NCBI GenBank assembly: GCA_009841115.1 | Contig: VXML01000080.1 | Location: forward strand, 146,606-210,605 | Length of the DNA stretch: 64,000 nt | Source: Gemmatimonadota bacterium | GTDB taxonomy: Bacteria; Latescibacterota; UBA2968; UBA8231 | Reading direction: 5' to 3' | Shown here: piece after piece, positions 53,727 to 61,955 of the stretch | How the letters are laid out: the number at the start of each line of letters is the position of its first letter | Position numbering within the stretch: the stretch's first letter is position 1 | The notes under the pieces: generated by a model | Database searches by the model: none | The model's input: the letters and a program-made list of their open reading frames with translations, nothing else | What the model was told of the DNA's origin: nothing | Program-made: the position numbers and the translations under genes

Positions 53727-55007
53727 ATGAAAAATTACGCGATCATCTCACTGCTGCTTTTGGCTGCTTTGCGCGCTGGTGCTGGAGAGTACTGGCCCCA
53801 GTGGCGCGGTCCTAGCCACAACGGCGTTAGCGAGGCCGTGGGCCTGCCGACGACTTGGAGCACGAGTGAGAATGTGGTCTGGAGCAGGAAGCTGCCCTCT
53901 TGGAGCGGGAGTACGCCGGTGGTGTGGGGTGAGCGGATCTTTTTGACGTCGCCCAATTCGGGCGAAGAAATCCAAGGCGGCGAAAAGCTGCTTTTGGGCT
54001 GCTTGTCAACGGCCGATGGCAGCGTGTTGTGGCAGCGCACGCTTGACGAGGGCAATGCCTATTGGCGCAAGCACAACAACACCTCGCCTTCGCCGGTCAC
54101 GGATGGCGAGCGCGTGCTGGCCGTTACGGGCACGGGGGTGATTCGGGCCTTTGACATGGATGGCGAAGAATTGTGGCACTACGACTTGCAGGCCAAGCAT
54201 GGCTCTTTCGGCCTGATGTGGGGCTACGCCTCATCGCCCTTGCTCTACGATGGCAAGCTCTTTGTCGAGGTCCTACACGGGATGAATACGGACGATCCTT
54301 CCTACCTGATCGCCTTTGATGCGGCCACTGGCGAGGTCGCGTGGCGGCGGGAGCGGCCAACCGATGCGCCGGGCGAGTCGCCGGACGCCTATACCACGCC
54401 CGTGGTTCTGGAATACGACGGCCAGACGCAAATCGTCGTCTCCGGCGGCGACTATGTCACCGGTCACGATCCGGCCACTGGCGAAGAGGTGTGGCGGGCA
54501 GGTGGCTTGAATCCGGGCAAGGAGCGGAATTACCGGGTGGTTGGGTCGCCGGTTGCGGTTGCCGGGATGGTGTACGCGACCAGCCGCCGCAATCCGGTGC
54601 TAGCGTTTCGCGCCGGTGGTACGGGGGATATTAGCGAGAGTCACTTGGCGTGGAAGTGGACGGGAGCGGGCGGACCAGATGTGCCTTCGGCTGTTACCGA
54701 TGGCCGCTATTTCTACATGGTTGATGATCGCGGGAGGGCTACCTGTCTTGACGCCAAGACGGGCGCGGTAGTGTGGGGGCCGGAGCGCACGGCCCAAGGG
54801 ACGGTTAGTGCCTCGCTGGTCCTGGCCGACGGCAAGCTCTACGTGGTCAATGAAAACGCGGTGACGACCGTGCTGCAGGCCGGACCAGAGTACAAGGTGC
54901 TGGCGACCAACGAACTCGACGGCGGCTATACGCTGTCGTCGCTGGCCATTGCCGGGGGGCGGATTTTCCTGCGGACGGAGTCGCACCTGTACTGCATTGG
55001 CCAGTAG
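53727..55007 (+). CDS. Secreted PQQ-like beta-propeller protein
   Basis: The start is set at ATG 53727, behind AGAGAGGAG and before a signal peptide (MKNYAIISLLLLAALRAGAG); the frame is open upstream only by chance. The 426-residue product opens with EYWPQWRGPSHNGVS, typical of planctomycete-type outer-membrane or periplasmic PQQ-like propellers. Blades are marked by repeats such as STADGSVLWQRTL, FDAATGEVAWRRE, HDPATGEEVWRAGG and LDAKTGAVVWGPE. No quinoprotein dehydrogenase catalytic residues are obvious, so a binding or assembly role is likelier than oxidation. It converges on the FtsX gene with a six-base gap. Confidence 0.85.
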   Translation: MKNYAIISLLLLAALRAGAGEYWPQWRGPSHNGVSEAVGLPTTWSTSENVVWSRKLPSWSGSTPVVWGERIFLTSPNSGEEIQGGEKLLLGCLSTADGSVLWQRTLDEGNAYWRKHNNTSPSPVTDGERVLAVTGTGVIRAFDMDGEELWHYDLQAKHGSFGLMWGYASSPLLYDGKLFVEVLHGMNTDDPSYLIAFDAATGEVAWRRERPTDAPGESPDAYTTPVVLEYDGQTQIVVSGGDYVTGHDPATGEEVWRAGGLNPGKERNYRVVGSPVAVAGMVYATSRRNPVLAFRAGGTGDISESHLAWKWTGAGGPDVPSAVTDGRYFYMVDDRGRATCLDAKTGAVVWGPERTAQGTVSASLVLADGKLYVVNENAVTTVLQAGPEYKVLATNELDGGYTLSSLAIAGGRIFLRTESHLYCIGQ

Positions 55008-55013
55008 TGCCGG

Positions 55014-58000
55014 TTACTCGGCTTTGAGAGTCGCTAGCAGGGGGCGGCGCAGGGCCGAGTGACTAGCGACAGCACACGCCAACAGGCCAGCGGCGAAGAC
55101 CAAGCCGAGTGAGAGGCCCAGCGAGGCCCAAGGCAAAGGTGTGGGGTCGAAGAGGCGGGGGGCGACGGCGATGAGGGCGGCGACGCTGCCTATCCCTTCG
55201 CCTGCTAGCAGGAGGAAGCCGTGCTCGTAGAGCAGCATTGCCCCTAGGCGGGCGCGGCGAAAGCCACAGGCGCTCAAGGCCGCCAACTCGCCACTGCGCT
55301 CGAGGACGTTGCGCAGGATAAGAATCCCCAAACCCAGAGTTCCCAAGAGCAGCCCGAGCAAACCCAGCGTCTGAAAGGTAGCCAGGTACGTGTTTTCGAC
55401 GGCGCGGTAGCCTCGGAGGCGCTCGGTGCTCAAAGTGGCGTCGAGGCCGTAGGCTGCCAACTCTCTTTCGAGCGCGGCGGCGACGGTGGCTGGTTGTTCC
55501 GTTTCGACTAGGAAATAGCCGTAGCCTTCGCGTTCGGGGAAGTGCGCGGCGAAGCGGTCTTCGGCGATGAGCAATTCGCTCTGAAACAGACTGCCGTCCA
55601 ACAGGCCGACTAACCGCACGGACAAGCCCTCCGCAATCGGGATGTCGTCGCCCAAACGCTTGTGCAAAATCCACTGCGCCGAATTAAAGTCGCCGATGGC
55701 CGGTATGATACCCGGCCCCAAATCGCGCTGGAGCAACCGCCAGGGATTGGCGCGCTCGTCCGGCGTTAGGGGGAGCGTCTGCCGGAAGGGCAAACCGCCG
55801 CGTTGTATGAACTCGGTCGATGCGCCGAGGACGCGCGGGGTCTGGGGTATGTAGAGGTTGAGGCAGCTCACATCGTCGCCGGGTAGGACGCGGAAGGGGA
55901 AAAAGCGCGCGGTGCCCAAGTCTGTTGATAATCCCAACTCAAAGCGACCGTCCACACTATTGAGGTCTTGGTGCAGGGGAATCTCTGCCTCGGCGACGAG
56001 TGAGAAACCGCCCGTGCCCGGATCGTCGGACCACTCGACCTGTCGGTGTGCCCCAGCGGCGACGATAACAAAGGTGGCGCAGGCGACGAGGGAGGTGCAG
56101 AGGGTGCTGCGGCTGGGCTTGCGGGTGCTGTTGAGGAGGCCCAAGCCGAGGCTGGAACTGAGGCGGCTCGCTGTTGGAGCGCGCAACCATACTGCGAACA
56201 GGGCCAATAGCGCCAACAGGGCTGCGGTGCCGCTGCCTAAGAAAAGCGCAGCGGCCGTGGCTGCGTCGGCCATACCGGCGAGGACGCTTAAGGTGAGAGC
56301 TATAACTAGACCAAGTGCGGCGAGAACGGTGCTGCGACGGCGCGGGAGACGCGGGGCCGTGTCGAGGGCACCGGCGAGTAGGGCGCGGACGGGCAGCCGA
56401 TGGAAGCGCTGCACGGTGCGCCACAGCGCCAGCGAGACCAGTAGCAGGGTGGATAGATAGCCCACTCCTAAGCTTAACCAGCTAACGTGAAGGGAGAGGA
56501 AGGGCGTGCCAATGGCCTCCAACCACAAGGTGTGCAAGCCGGCCAGCATCAAATAGGCGTAGAGCGGGGCACCGGCTAGGCCGAGTAGTGCGCCGAGCGC
56601 GGCCAAGGCAATGCCCTCGCCCAAGAAGCGTCGGCCCACCGCGGCGAGCGGGTAGCCGGTAGCGAGCAACAGCCCTGCTTCGCGCGCGCGTTGTTCGAGG
56701 CTGAACTTGCATAGCAGAACCACCAGTAACGCGGCCGCGGCGATGAGGAAGAGGCTGAAGCCGATGAAGAGGCCGCTGAAGTCCGTGGCCCCAGTTGCGG
56801 CCCGCAAGGCTTCTTGGCGGACGGAGCGCAAGGAGAAGCCGGCCGTCGTCTGAGACAGGCGCGCTAGCAGGTCTTGGTGCAGACGCTCGTACTGGGCGGA
56901 CGAGGACGGATAGAAGCGGATGGCGGTCAGCGCGCCGTGGCGGCTGCCCCATAGGCGCTGTCCTGTAGGGGCGGCGACGAAGGCTTTGGGCGCGGCTCCG
57001 TATTGATCCCAGTAGGCTTCGTCCTGCGGGCGGATTTGCCCCATGTCGATGGGGAAAGGCGCATCCCAGGCAGCCATATCGCCTTCTTCCTGCAATCCTG
57101 GATATTCGGGCGTCAGGGTTGGGTCAATGGCCAAGCCGCGCATCTGCACAATCCCTTGGAGGCGGAAGTGGGCCTGCTCGGTCCGCAACTCATGGCGCGG
57201 GCCGACGACGTAATAGGTCAGAGATATGGAGTCGCCGGGGGTTGCAGCTAACTCTTGGGCTGTCCAAGTGTCGAGGTAGAGGGCGTCGGCGGCGAGGGGT
57301 GGTGCAGGTTGTCCGTCTGCGAGGTAGAGGCCGGTAGGATTGTCGAGAGCGGTAACGGTTGAGTAGGGGACTTGATGACCGTTGCCCTCAAGGGCGTTGG
57401 CCAGATAGGTCGAGAAGGTCGCGGTTTTGAGCTGGTGGGTGGCGGTATTCGCCAAGGCCGCGGTGCGAATCGAATCGTCGAGGACAAAGCGGGTGCTGGT
57501 GAGTTCGATGTAGTTGGAGTGCAGCGCGAGGTCCAGCTTGCGGTCGGCGAGAGTCAGGTGCTGGGCAAGAGCGCGTTGCAGGTCTTGGTGTTGACTGTTG
57601 GGCGAGGCGATGAGTAGGGCGTTGACGCGATCCTGTTGGCCGAGGGCGCGCTGGAGGATTTGAAGGTCGAGGTATGCGTTGAGCGGCAGGTGCTGATGCG
57701 ATCGCAGGCCGAAGCGCCCCGCCCCGCTGTCGGGCAAGACGCCGGTGAGCACCACGCGCAGGGTGGTGACGAGATCGTCGGTGGCGCGGCGGCCAAAGAG
57801 GGATTCGCGGTAGGTTTGGCTGGGGCGCTCCAGCGAGAGCAGGACTGCGTCGCCTAGTTCAAGGCCGAGGGCGCGTTGCAGCGAGGCGCTGACGACGAGC
57901 GAGGGAAACGGCTGGCTGGGCGCTGGTTTGAGGGCATCGCGCAAGGCGGGGCCGCTTTCGGGAAAGAGGGCGGAGAAGCGGACGTCGATGCCTTGGATTT

Positions 58001-58286
58001 GCACGCCAGCGGCGAGCGCTTGGGTCTCGGCGTGGCGGGCGCTGCCGTTGAGGAGGATGACAGGTGCATGGCCTCCAGGCAGTTCGGTGGTTAAGTCGCT
58101 GCGGAAGAAGTGCGCGGCGAGCAGTGCGTAGTCGATCTGGCCTAGGCGCTCTAAAGCCAAGTCGCGCAGACTGCCGCGCATGGAGTCGCCGACTAGGAGG
58201 GCACCGGTCAGGGCGGTTGTGGCAACAGCGGTCCCTAGCAACAACCCTAGGTGAACCCGCCAGTAGTAGATCAGGCTTCGACGCAC
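55014..58286 (-). CDS. ABC transporter permease with two FtsX domains
   Basis: The 1090-residue membrane protein begins with a MacB_PCD-like segment (VHLGLLLGTAVATTALTGAL, GDSMRGSLRDLALERLG). A large periplasmic part follows, then an FtsX core around residues 510-640 (GFSLFLIAAAALLVVLLCKF). A second membrane block comes later, and a final FtsX core from about residue 960 (LGLLLGTLGLGILILRNVLE, LAALSACGFRRARLGAMLLY). Its GTG start overlaps the ATPase gene by 16 bases. Such double-FtsX permeases work with LolD-like ATPases in lipoprotein or lipid extraction and related export. The substrate is unknown. Confidence 0.9.
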   Translation of the reverse strand: MRRSLIYYWRVHLGLLLGTAVATTALTGALLVGDSMRGSLRDLALERLGQIDYALLAAHFFRSDLTTELPGGHAPVILLNGSARHAETQALAAGVQIQGIDVRFSALFPESGPALRDALKPAPSQPFPSLVVSASLQRALGLELGDAVLLSLERPSQTYRESLFGRRATDDLVTTLRVVLTGVLPDSGAGRFGLRSHQHLPLNAYLDLQILQRALGQQDRVNALLIASPNSQHQDLQRALAQHLTLADRKLDLALHSNYIELTSTRFVLDDSIRTAALANTATHQLKTATFSTYLANALEGNGHQVPYSTVTALDNPTGLYLADGQPAPPLAADALYLDTWTAQELAATPGDSISLTYYVVGPRHELRTEQAHFRLQGIVQMRGLAIDPTLTPEYPGLQEEGDMAAWDAPFPIDMGQIRPQDEAYWDQYGAAPKAFVAAPTGQRLWGSRHGALTAIRFYPSSSAQYERLHQDLLARLSQTTAGFSLRSVRQEALRAATGATDFSGLFIGFSLFLIAAAALLVVLLCKFSLEQRAREAGLLLATGYPLAAVGRRFLGEGIALAALGALLGLAGAPLYAYLMLAGLHTLWLEAIGTPFLSLHVSWLSLGVGYLSTLLLVSLALWRTVQRFHRLPVRALLAGALDTAPRLPRRRSTVLAALGLVIALTLSVLAGMADAATAAALFLGSGTAALLALLALFAVWLRAPTASRLSSSLGLGLLNSTRKPSRSTLCTSLVACATFVIVAAGAHRQVEWSDDPGTGGFSLVAEAEIPLHQDLNSVDGRFELGLSTDLGTARFFPFRVLPGDDVSCLNLYIPQTPRVLGASTEFIQRGGLPFRQTLPLTPDERANPWRLLQRDLGPGIIPAIGDFNSAQWILHKRLGDDIPIAEGLSVRLVGLLDGSLFQSELLIAEDRFAAHFPEREGYGYFLVETEQPATVAAALERELAAYGLDATLSTERLRGYRAVENTYLATFQTLGLLGLLLGTLGLGILILRNVLERSGELAALSACGFRRARLGAMLLYEHGFLLLAGEGIGSVAALIAVAPRLFDPTPLPWASLGLSLGLVFAAGLLACAVASHSALRRPLLATLKAE

Positions 58287-58948
58287 GTCCCCTCGCGCAA
58301 GAGTAGGCGGCGGTCGCAGCGCGCCGCTAGCTCAAGGTCGTGGGTTGCGATGACGAGGGCAGCTTGTTCGGCGCGGTGCAGTGTGAAGAGCAGGTCGGCG
58401 ACGGTGGTGGCCGTCTGGCGGTCGAGGCTGCCGGTAGGCTCGTCGCAGAGCAAGAGGCCGGGTTGGTTGATCAAGGCACGCGCCACGGCCACGCGCTGGC
58501 ACTCGCCGCCGGACAGTTCAGCGGGACGGTGGTGCAGGCGCTCTTCCAGATCGACGGCGGTTAACAGGTCGCGGGCGCGCTCGCGTCGATCAGCTTGGGG
58601 AAAGGCGAGGGTGGGGATTAGGGCGTTTTCGAGGGCTGAGTACTGGGGCAACAGGTGGTGGTTTTGAAATACGAAGCCGATGTGCTGGTTGCGGAAGCGG
58701 GCGAGTTGCGGTTCGGGGAGGGCTAGTGGGTCTTGACCGCCGATGGCGATTTGGCCCGAGGTTGGGGGTTCGAGGGTGCCGAGCAGGTGCAGCAAAGTGC
58801 TCTTGCCCGAGCCGGATGGACCGACAAGCGCCAGGGATTGACCCTTCTCGGCGCACAGCGAGACTCCGCGCAGCACTTCGACGGTCTGGTCGCCGAGGGC
58901 GAAGTGCTTGCAGACGTCGGCTGCGGCGAGGGCCGGGGCTGCGTTCAT
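58271..58948 (-). CDS. LolD/MacB-type ABC transporter ATP-binding protein
   Basis: The 225-residue ATPase has Walker A in VGPSGSGKSTLLHLLG, a Q loop in FVFQNHHLLPQYSALENALI, the signature LSGGECQRVAVARALI, Walker B in LLLCDEPTGSLD and a switch His in ALVIATHDLE. Spacing and length match LolD, MacB and FtsE-type partners of FtsX permeases. It starts with ATGA overlap to the thioesterase gene and ends 16 bases inside the permease gene, so the three are tightly coupled. It powers the FtsX protein downstream. Confidence 0.95.
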   Translation of the reverse strand: MNAAPALAAADVCKHFALGDQTVEVLRGVSLCAEKGQSLALVGPSGSGKSTLLHLLGTLEPPTSGQIAIGGQDPLALPEPQLARFRNQHIGFVFQNHHLLPQYSALENALIPTLAFPQADRRERARDLLTAVDLEERLHHRPAELSGGECQRVAVARALINQPGLLLCDEPTGSLDRQTATTVADLLFTLHRAEQAALVIATHDLELAARCDRRLLLREGTCVEA

Positions 58949-59409
58949 GGGACTTCGGCGAGCTCAGTCGAGTCGTGCGCCGCCAGTTTGCGGGACTTCG
59001 GCGAGCTCAGTCGAGTCGTGATAAAGTCCGGGATGGGGATGGCGCGGATGGCCTCGCCCGGATTGCAGACGCAGCAGGCGATCTTGAGTCGGCCTTGGGC
59101 TATGTGTTCGCCGTCGCAGTGGAATTCGAAGCGGAAACTGAGGGACTTCTCGCCCTGCTTTTCGAGGTGTACATGGATGTCGAGGATGTCTTCAAAGGAG
59201 ACGGGGCGAAAGTACTCGCATTCGGCGACGAGGCGAGGCCAGCTAATGATGTCGCCGTCGCATTCGCTGTGGACGCTCAGGCCGAGGCTGCGCCAGAAGG
59301 CGTGCTCGGCGGCTTCCATGAAGACGAAGAAGCGCGCGAAGTGGACGATGCCAGCCTGATCGGTATCGGCCCACTCGACGCGGCGGCGGGTGCGGAATTC
59401 GACGGACAC
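58945..59409 (-). CDS. Acyl-CoA thioesterase, 4HBT (YbgC/FadM-like)
   Basis: The 154-residue hotdog-fold enzyme has RVEWADTDQAGIVHFARFFV, with the catalytic-type Asp/His, then EAAEHAFWRSLGL, and YFRPVSFEDILDIHVHLEKQ. The N-terminal 130 residues match the family. The last ~25 (SSPKSRKLAAHDSTELAEVP) derive from a duplicated 29-base repeat and look like a recent addition. It starts one base after the DMT gene stop with GTG, and its own stop overlaps the ATPase start. Probable role: hydrolysis of a short or medium acyl-CoA. Confidence 0.88.
   Translation of the reverse strand: MSVEFRTRRRVEWADTDQAGIVHFARFFVFMEAAEHAFWRSLGLSVHSECDGDIISWPRLVAECEYFRPVSFEDILDIHVHLEKQGEKSLSFRFEFHCDGEHIAQGRLKIACCVCNPGEAIRAIPIPDFITTRLSSPKSRKLAAHDSTELAEVP
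58949..59020. repeat. Two exact 29-base direct repeats at the thioesterase 3' end
   Basis: The unit beginning GGGACTTCGGCGAGCTCAGT occupies 58949-58977 and again 58992-59020, with a 14-base spacer. It resembles the CTCGAC...CGAAGTCC half of dispersed palindromic elements. The repeats encode the C-terminal tail of the thioesterase and create the ATGA overlap with the next gene. Confidence 0.85.
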
Positions 59410-59410
59410 G

Positions 59411-59881
59411 TCAGTTGCCGGGTCGGAAGAATGTTACTAGGCAGCCGCCCATAGCGGCCAAGACGATGCCGAGGACAAAGGGCCAACGCACGGCTGCCCA
59501 GCCGCCAGCGGGCGGATGCACGAGCACGGCGACGACCGCGTTGACGATGGGGGCACCGGCAAAGACGATGGACATGACCACGGCCGGCGTCCCCTTGGCC
59601 CCAAAGGCGAGGAGGACGCCCAATGCGCCGATGGCTCCGGCGATGCCGGCGGCGGTGGACCAGAAGACGCCCTTGGTCGGGTAGATCCAGCTTGCGCCAT
59701 TGTAGGCTAGGACGATCAGGGAGCCGAAGACCGCGGTGAGCAGATAGGCCAAGCCGACGAAGAGAAAGGCTTTGTAGCGACCGTTTACCGGATCGGCCAT
59801 GGCGATCTGGCCGGTGTGCAGCAGGACGCCGTAGAGGCCCCAGCAAGAGACGGTGAGAAGAGCGAAGACGAGCCAAGTCAT
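59411..59881 (-). CDS. DMT-superfamily (EamA-like) membrane protein, single half-unit
   Basis: The 156-residue protein has about five hydrophobic helices (LVFALLTVSCWGLYGVLLHT, FLFVGLAYLLTAVFGSLIVL, AAGIAGAIGALGVLLAFGAK, VMSIVFAGAPIVNAVVAVLV, WPFVLGIVLAAMGGCLVTFF). That is half the size of common ten-helix EamA transporters, so it should work as a dimer. It sits in the minus-strand run between the PurA-like gene (65 bases away) and the thioesterase gene (one base away). Substrate unknown. Confidence 0.75.
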   Translation of the reverse strand: MTWLVFALLTVSCWGLYGVLLHTGQIAMADPVNGRYKAFLFVGLAYLLTAVFGSLIVLAYNGASWIYPTKGVFWSTAAGIAGAIGALGVLLAFGAKGTPAVVMSIVFAGAPIVNAVVAVLVHPPAGGWAAVRWPFVLGIVLAAMGGCLVTFFRPGN

Positions 59882-59946
59882 GGAGTAATCCTTTCGCTTG
59901 CGCGTTCGCCCATAATGTGGCTAGGAGACTCGCTGCTGTCGAGAGG

Positions 59947-60966
59947 TCACGCGATCTCGATGAGATTCTCGAAATGTACGCCACAATCGCAGAGCGATAC
60001 GGGAATGTTGAATCGCGTCTCCAGTTCGTCGATGAGGTGGCGGACGGGTGCGGTCAATGCGCTGCGGTGGCGTGCGCTAGCGACCTCGGGGTCGAGGTGG
60101 TCGCAGAAGGTCAAGGCCAACTGGGTAGGACCGTTGAGTAAGACGGCCATTTCCAAATGTGGCCAGGAGATACCCTCGGCTTTGCGCCGCCGTCGCCCGG
60201 TCGTCACGCCGTATTCGACGATGCCTCGACGGTCTTCCTCCATCTCCGCCAGTTGTAGTGGTAGGGGGCCAGTGCCGACGCGGCTAGGCAGTGCTTTGAC
60301 CACCAAGCAGACTTCTTCGATGTGACGCCAGTTGAGTCCGACGTCATCGGCAAAGGCGGCGGTGGTGCAGTTGTCCGAGGTGCAATCGGGGTAGTCATCG
60401 CTCAGGGCTAGCGACAGGTGGGTGCCTTGGCTGCCCTCGACGACGATGGTTTCACCGCGCAGGCAACTCTCGTTGAGCTCGCGGGCCACGTCGGCGGTGT
60501 AATCCGCGAGGATGTGCTCGTCGCGGGCTTGGCGCGCTTTGCGCAGGGCGAATTCGGCGCGGGCGACGCCGCTGCCGCTGGCGGTGGTGCCGTGTTCCTG
60601 CAGAAAGACGTCGGCCGCTTCGCGTTGACGGTACTCGGGCAGGATCAGCGGGCAGCGGTAATCGACGCGGGTCCGCTCGCGCAGCCCATAGTTAGGGTCT
60701 AGCTGGTCGAGTTCGGCGAAGAACTGCTCGGGATCGACGGCGACGCCGCTGCCGACGCGCAGTTGCGTGTCGGGATGGAGGAAGCCGCAGGGTAGCTGCC
60801 GAGTGCGGATTTCGCTGCCGTCGCCAAAGAGGATACTGTGCCCGGCGTTGGTGCCGATCCCGGCACGGACGCTGTAGGCGGCTTGGTGTTTTTGCGCTAG
60901 GAAGGCGGCGACCTTGCCTTTACCCGAATCGCCCCAGAAGGCGTCAACGACGATGATGGCGCTCAT
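59947..60966 (-). CDS. Short adenylosuccinate synthetase-like enzyme
   Basis: The 339-residue protein resembles the short archaeal type of PurA, not the ~430-residue bacterial type. The P-loop reads FWGDSGKGK: catalytic D13 is kept but the nearly invariant next Glu is Ser14. H43 in GTNAGHS matches the catalytic His. HGTTASGSGVARAE stands for the GTTGRGIGP loop. DYPDCTSDNCTTAAFADDVG replaces the normal YPYVTSSNTT block. VEYGVTTGRRRRKAEGISW near residue 255 is well kept. It should join an amino acid to a 6-oxopurine nucleotide with GTP. Aspartate and IMP are the default, but changes around the base pocket suggest another purine or amine. A HAD phosphatase gene lies 15 bases upstream. Confidence 0.8.
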   Translation of the reverse strand: MSAIIVVDAFWGDSGKGKVAAFLAQKHQAAYSVRAGIGTNAGHSILFGDGSEIRTRQLPCGFLHPDTQLRVGSGVAVDPEQFFAELDQLDPNYGLRERTRVDYRCPLILPEYRQREAADVFLQEHGTTASGSGVARAEFALRKARQARDEHILADYTADVARELNESCLRGETIVVEGSQGTHLSLALSDDYPDCTSDNCTTAAFADDVGLNWRHIEEVCLVVKALPSRVGTGPLPLQLAEMEEDRRGIVEYGVTTGRRRRKAEGISWPHLEMAVLLNGPTQLALTFCDHLDPEVASARHRSALTAPVRHLIDELETRFNIPVSLCDCGVHFENLIEIA

Positions 60967-60981
60967 GGCGCTTCTCCTTTC

Positions 60982-61842
60982 TTATTTTGGTGTTCCGTTC
61001 CAATGGGTGCTTATATAGCGAGCCACGCCGTCCTCTTCATTGGTATCAATGATCCCAGTAGCTTGTTCCTTAAGAGCGGGGATGGCGTTGGCCACGGCTA
61101 GGGCTTCGTCAGCCATCTCGAACATGCCCATGTCGTTTATTTGGTCGCCAAAGACGACTATACGACAATCTTCCAGTCCTTGCATGCGCTTGAGACTCAG
61201 TATGCCCTGCTCTTTGGTGGCGAGGGCATCGTGGATGGTCAGCCAGTGCCATCCTGGTGAGTACTGATTCTCGTAGCAATGAGTCTGAACCTGTTTGGCG
61301 TGCCGTTGGTTGATCGCCTCATCCAATTTTTCCAGCTCTGGTCCCGGGCCGATAACGGTGAGACAGACCACTTGGTCGTCGAGGCCGCTTTGCAAGTCGG
61401 CTAGATAGCACAGGCGCGGATCTTGGTGAAGCTGCCTATTCCGCAGGTACCAAGCCATGCCGTCGTTGGTGATATCGCGATAGTAGAGACGGTCGGCGGT
61501 GCCGTCGTAGGTCGAGATGAAGGGGGTGTAACCAGCGTCGGCTATTTGTTGCCACAACTCGGACAAAATGTCGCGGTGCAGATCGTGGACCAGATAATGT
61601 TGGCCGCTGGCCAGATCGGAAACAAAGGCACCGTTGAATTCGACCACCGGCAAGCGCAGAGGTAAATCGGCCAGTACGTGGCGCATGGAGGCTATGCTGC
61701 GGGCGCTCGCCACGGTAAAGAGCAAACCCTGATCCAATAGCGCGTTGAGGGTATCTCTGCTGTACTGAGATAGCGAAGTATCGTTGCGCAGCAGAGTGCC
61801 GTCCAAATCGGAGACGTATAGGGGAGAGTCGGTGATTATCAA
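60982..61842 (-). CDS. HAD-superfamily phosphatase, Cof type
   Basis: The 286-residue enzyme has the HAD nucleophile pair D12/D14 in YVSDLDGTLL, the second motif in FTVASARSIASM, and the last acidic motif in VVFGDQINDMGMFEMAD. The C2-type cap lies between (NGAFVSDLASGQHYLVHDL). Cof-type enzymes dephosphorylate sugar phosphates, nucleotides or flavin precursors. It leads the minus-strand run and is divergent from the LysR gene by 113 bases. With the PurA-like enzyme directly after it, a nucleotide substrate is an attractive but unproven idea. Confidence 0.88.
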   Translation of the reverse strand: MIITDSPLYVSDLDGTLLRNDTSLSQYSRDTLNALLDQGLLFTVASARSIASMRHVLADLPLRLPVVEFNGAFVSDLASGQHYLVHDLHRDILSELWQQIADAGYTPFISTYDGTADRLYYRDITNDGMAWYLRNRQLHQDPRLCYLADLQSGLDDQVVCLTVIGPGPELEKLDEAINQRHAKQVQTHCYENQYSPGWHWLTIHDALATKEQGILSLKRMQGLEDCRIVVFGDQINDMGMFEMADEALAVANAIPALKEQATGIIDTNEEDGVARYISTHWNGTPK

Positions 61843-61917
61843 GAGATTTCTAAAGGGTGAATTGGTTGACCGCCCTAACGATAAGCGAAATGGTAGAATA
61901 ATAAAAATTTATATATC

Positions 61918-61932
61918 TTATTCTTAGGATAA
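61918..61932. promoter_or_regulatory. Candidate LysR binding site between the divergent genes
   Basis: TTATTCTTAGGATAA is an imperfect palindrome of the T-N11-A form bound by LysR-type regulators. It lies in a very AT-rich gap, 24 bases before the lysR ATG, and could control both directions. Confidence 0.5.
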
Positions 61933-61955
61933 TTAATATAAATAAAGGACTCCGA

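Noticed and set aside
59947..60966. Reading the PurA-like gene as a phage-type PurZ (2-aminoadenine synthesis)
   Set aside because: The catalytic Asp of the P-loop is kept, whereas my recollection is that PurZ replaces it, and no DatZ- or MazZ-like partner or phage gene is nearby.
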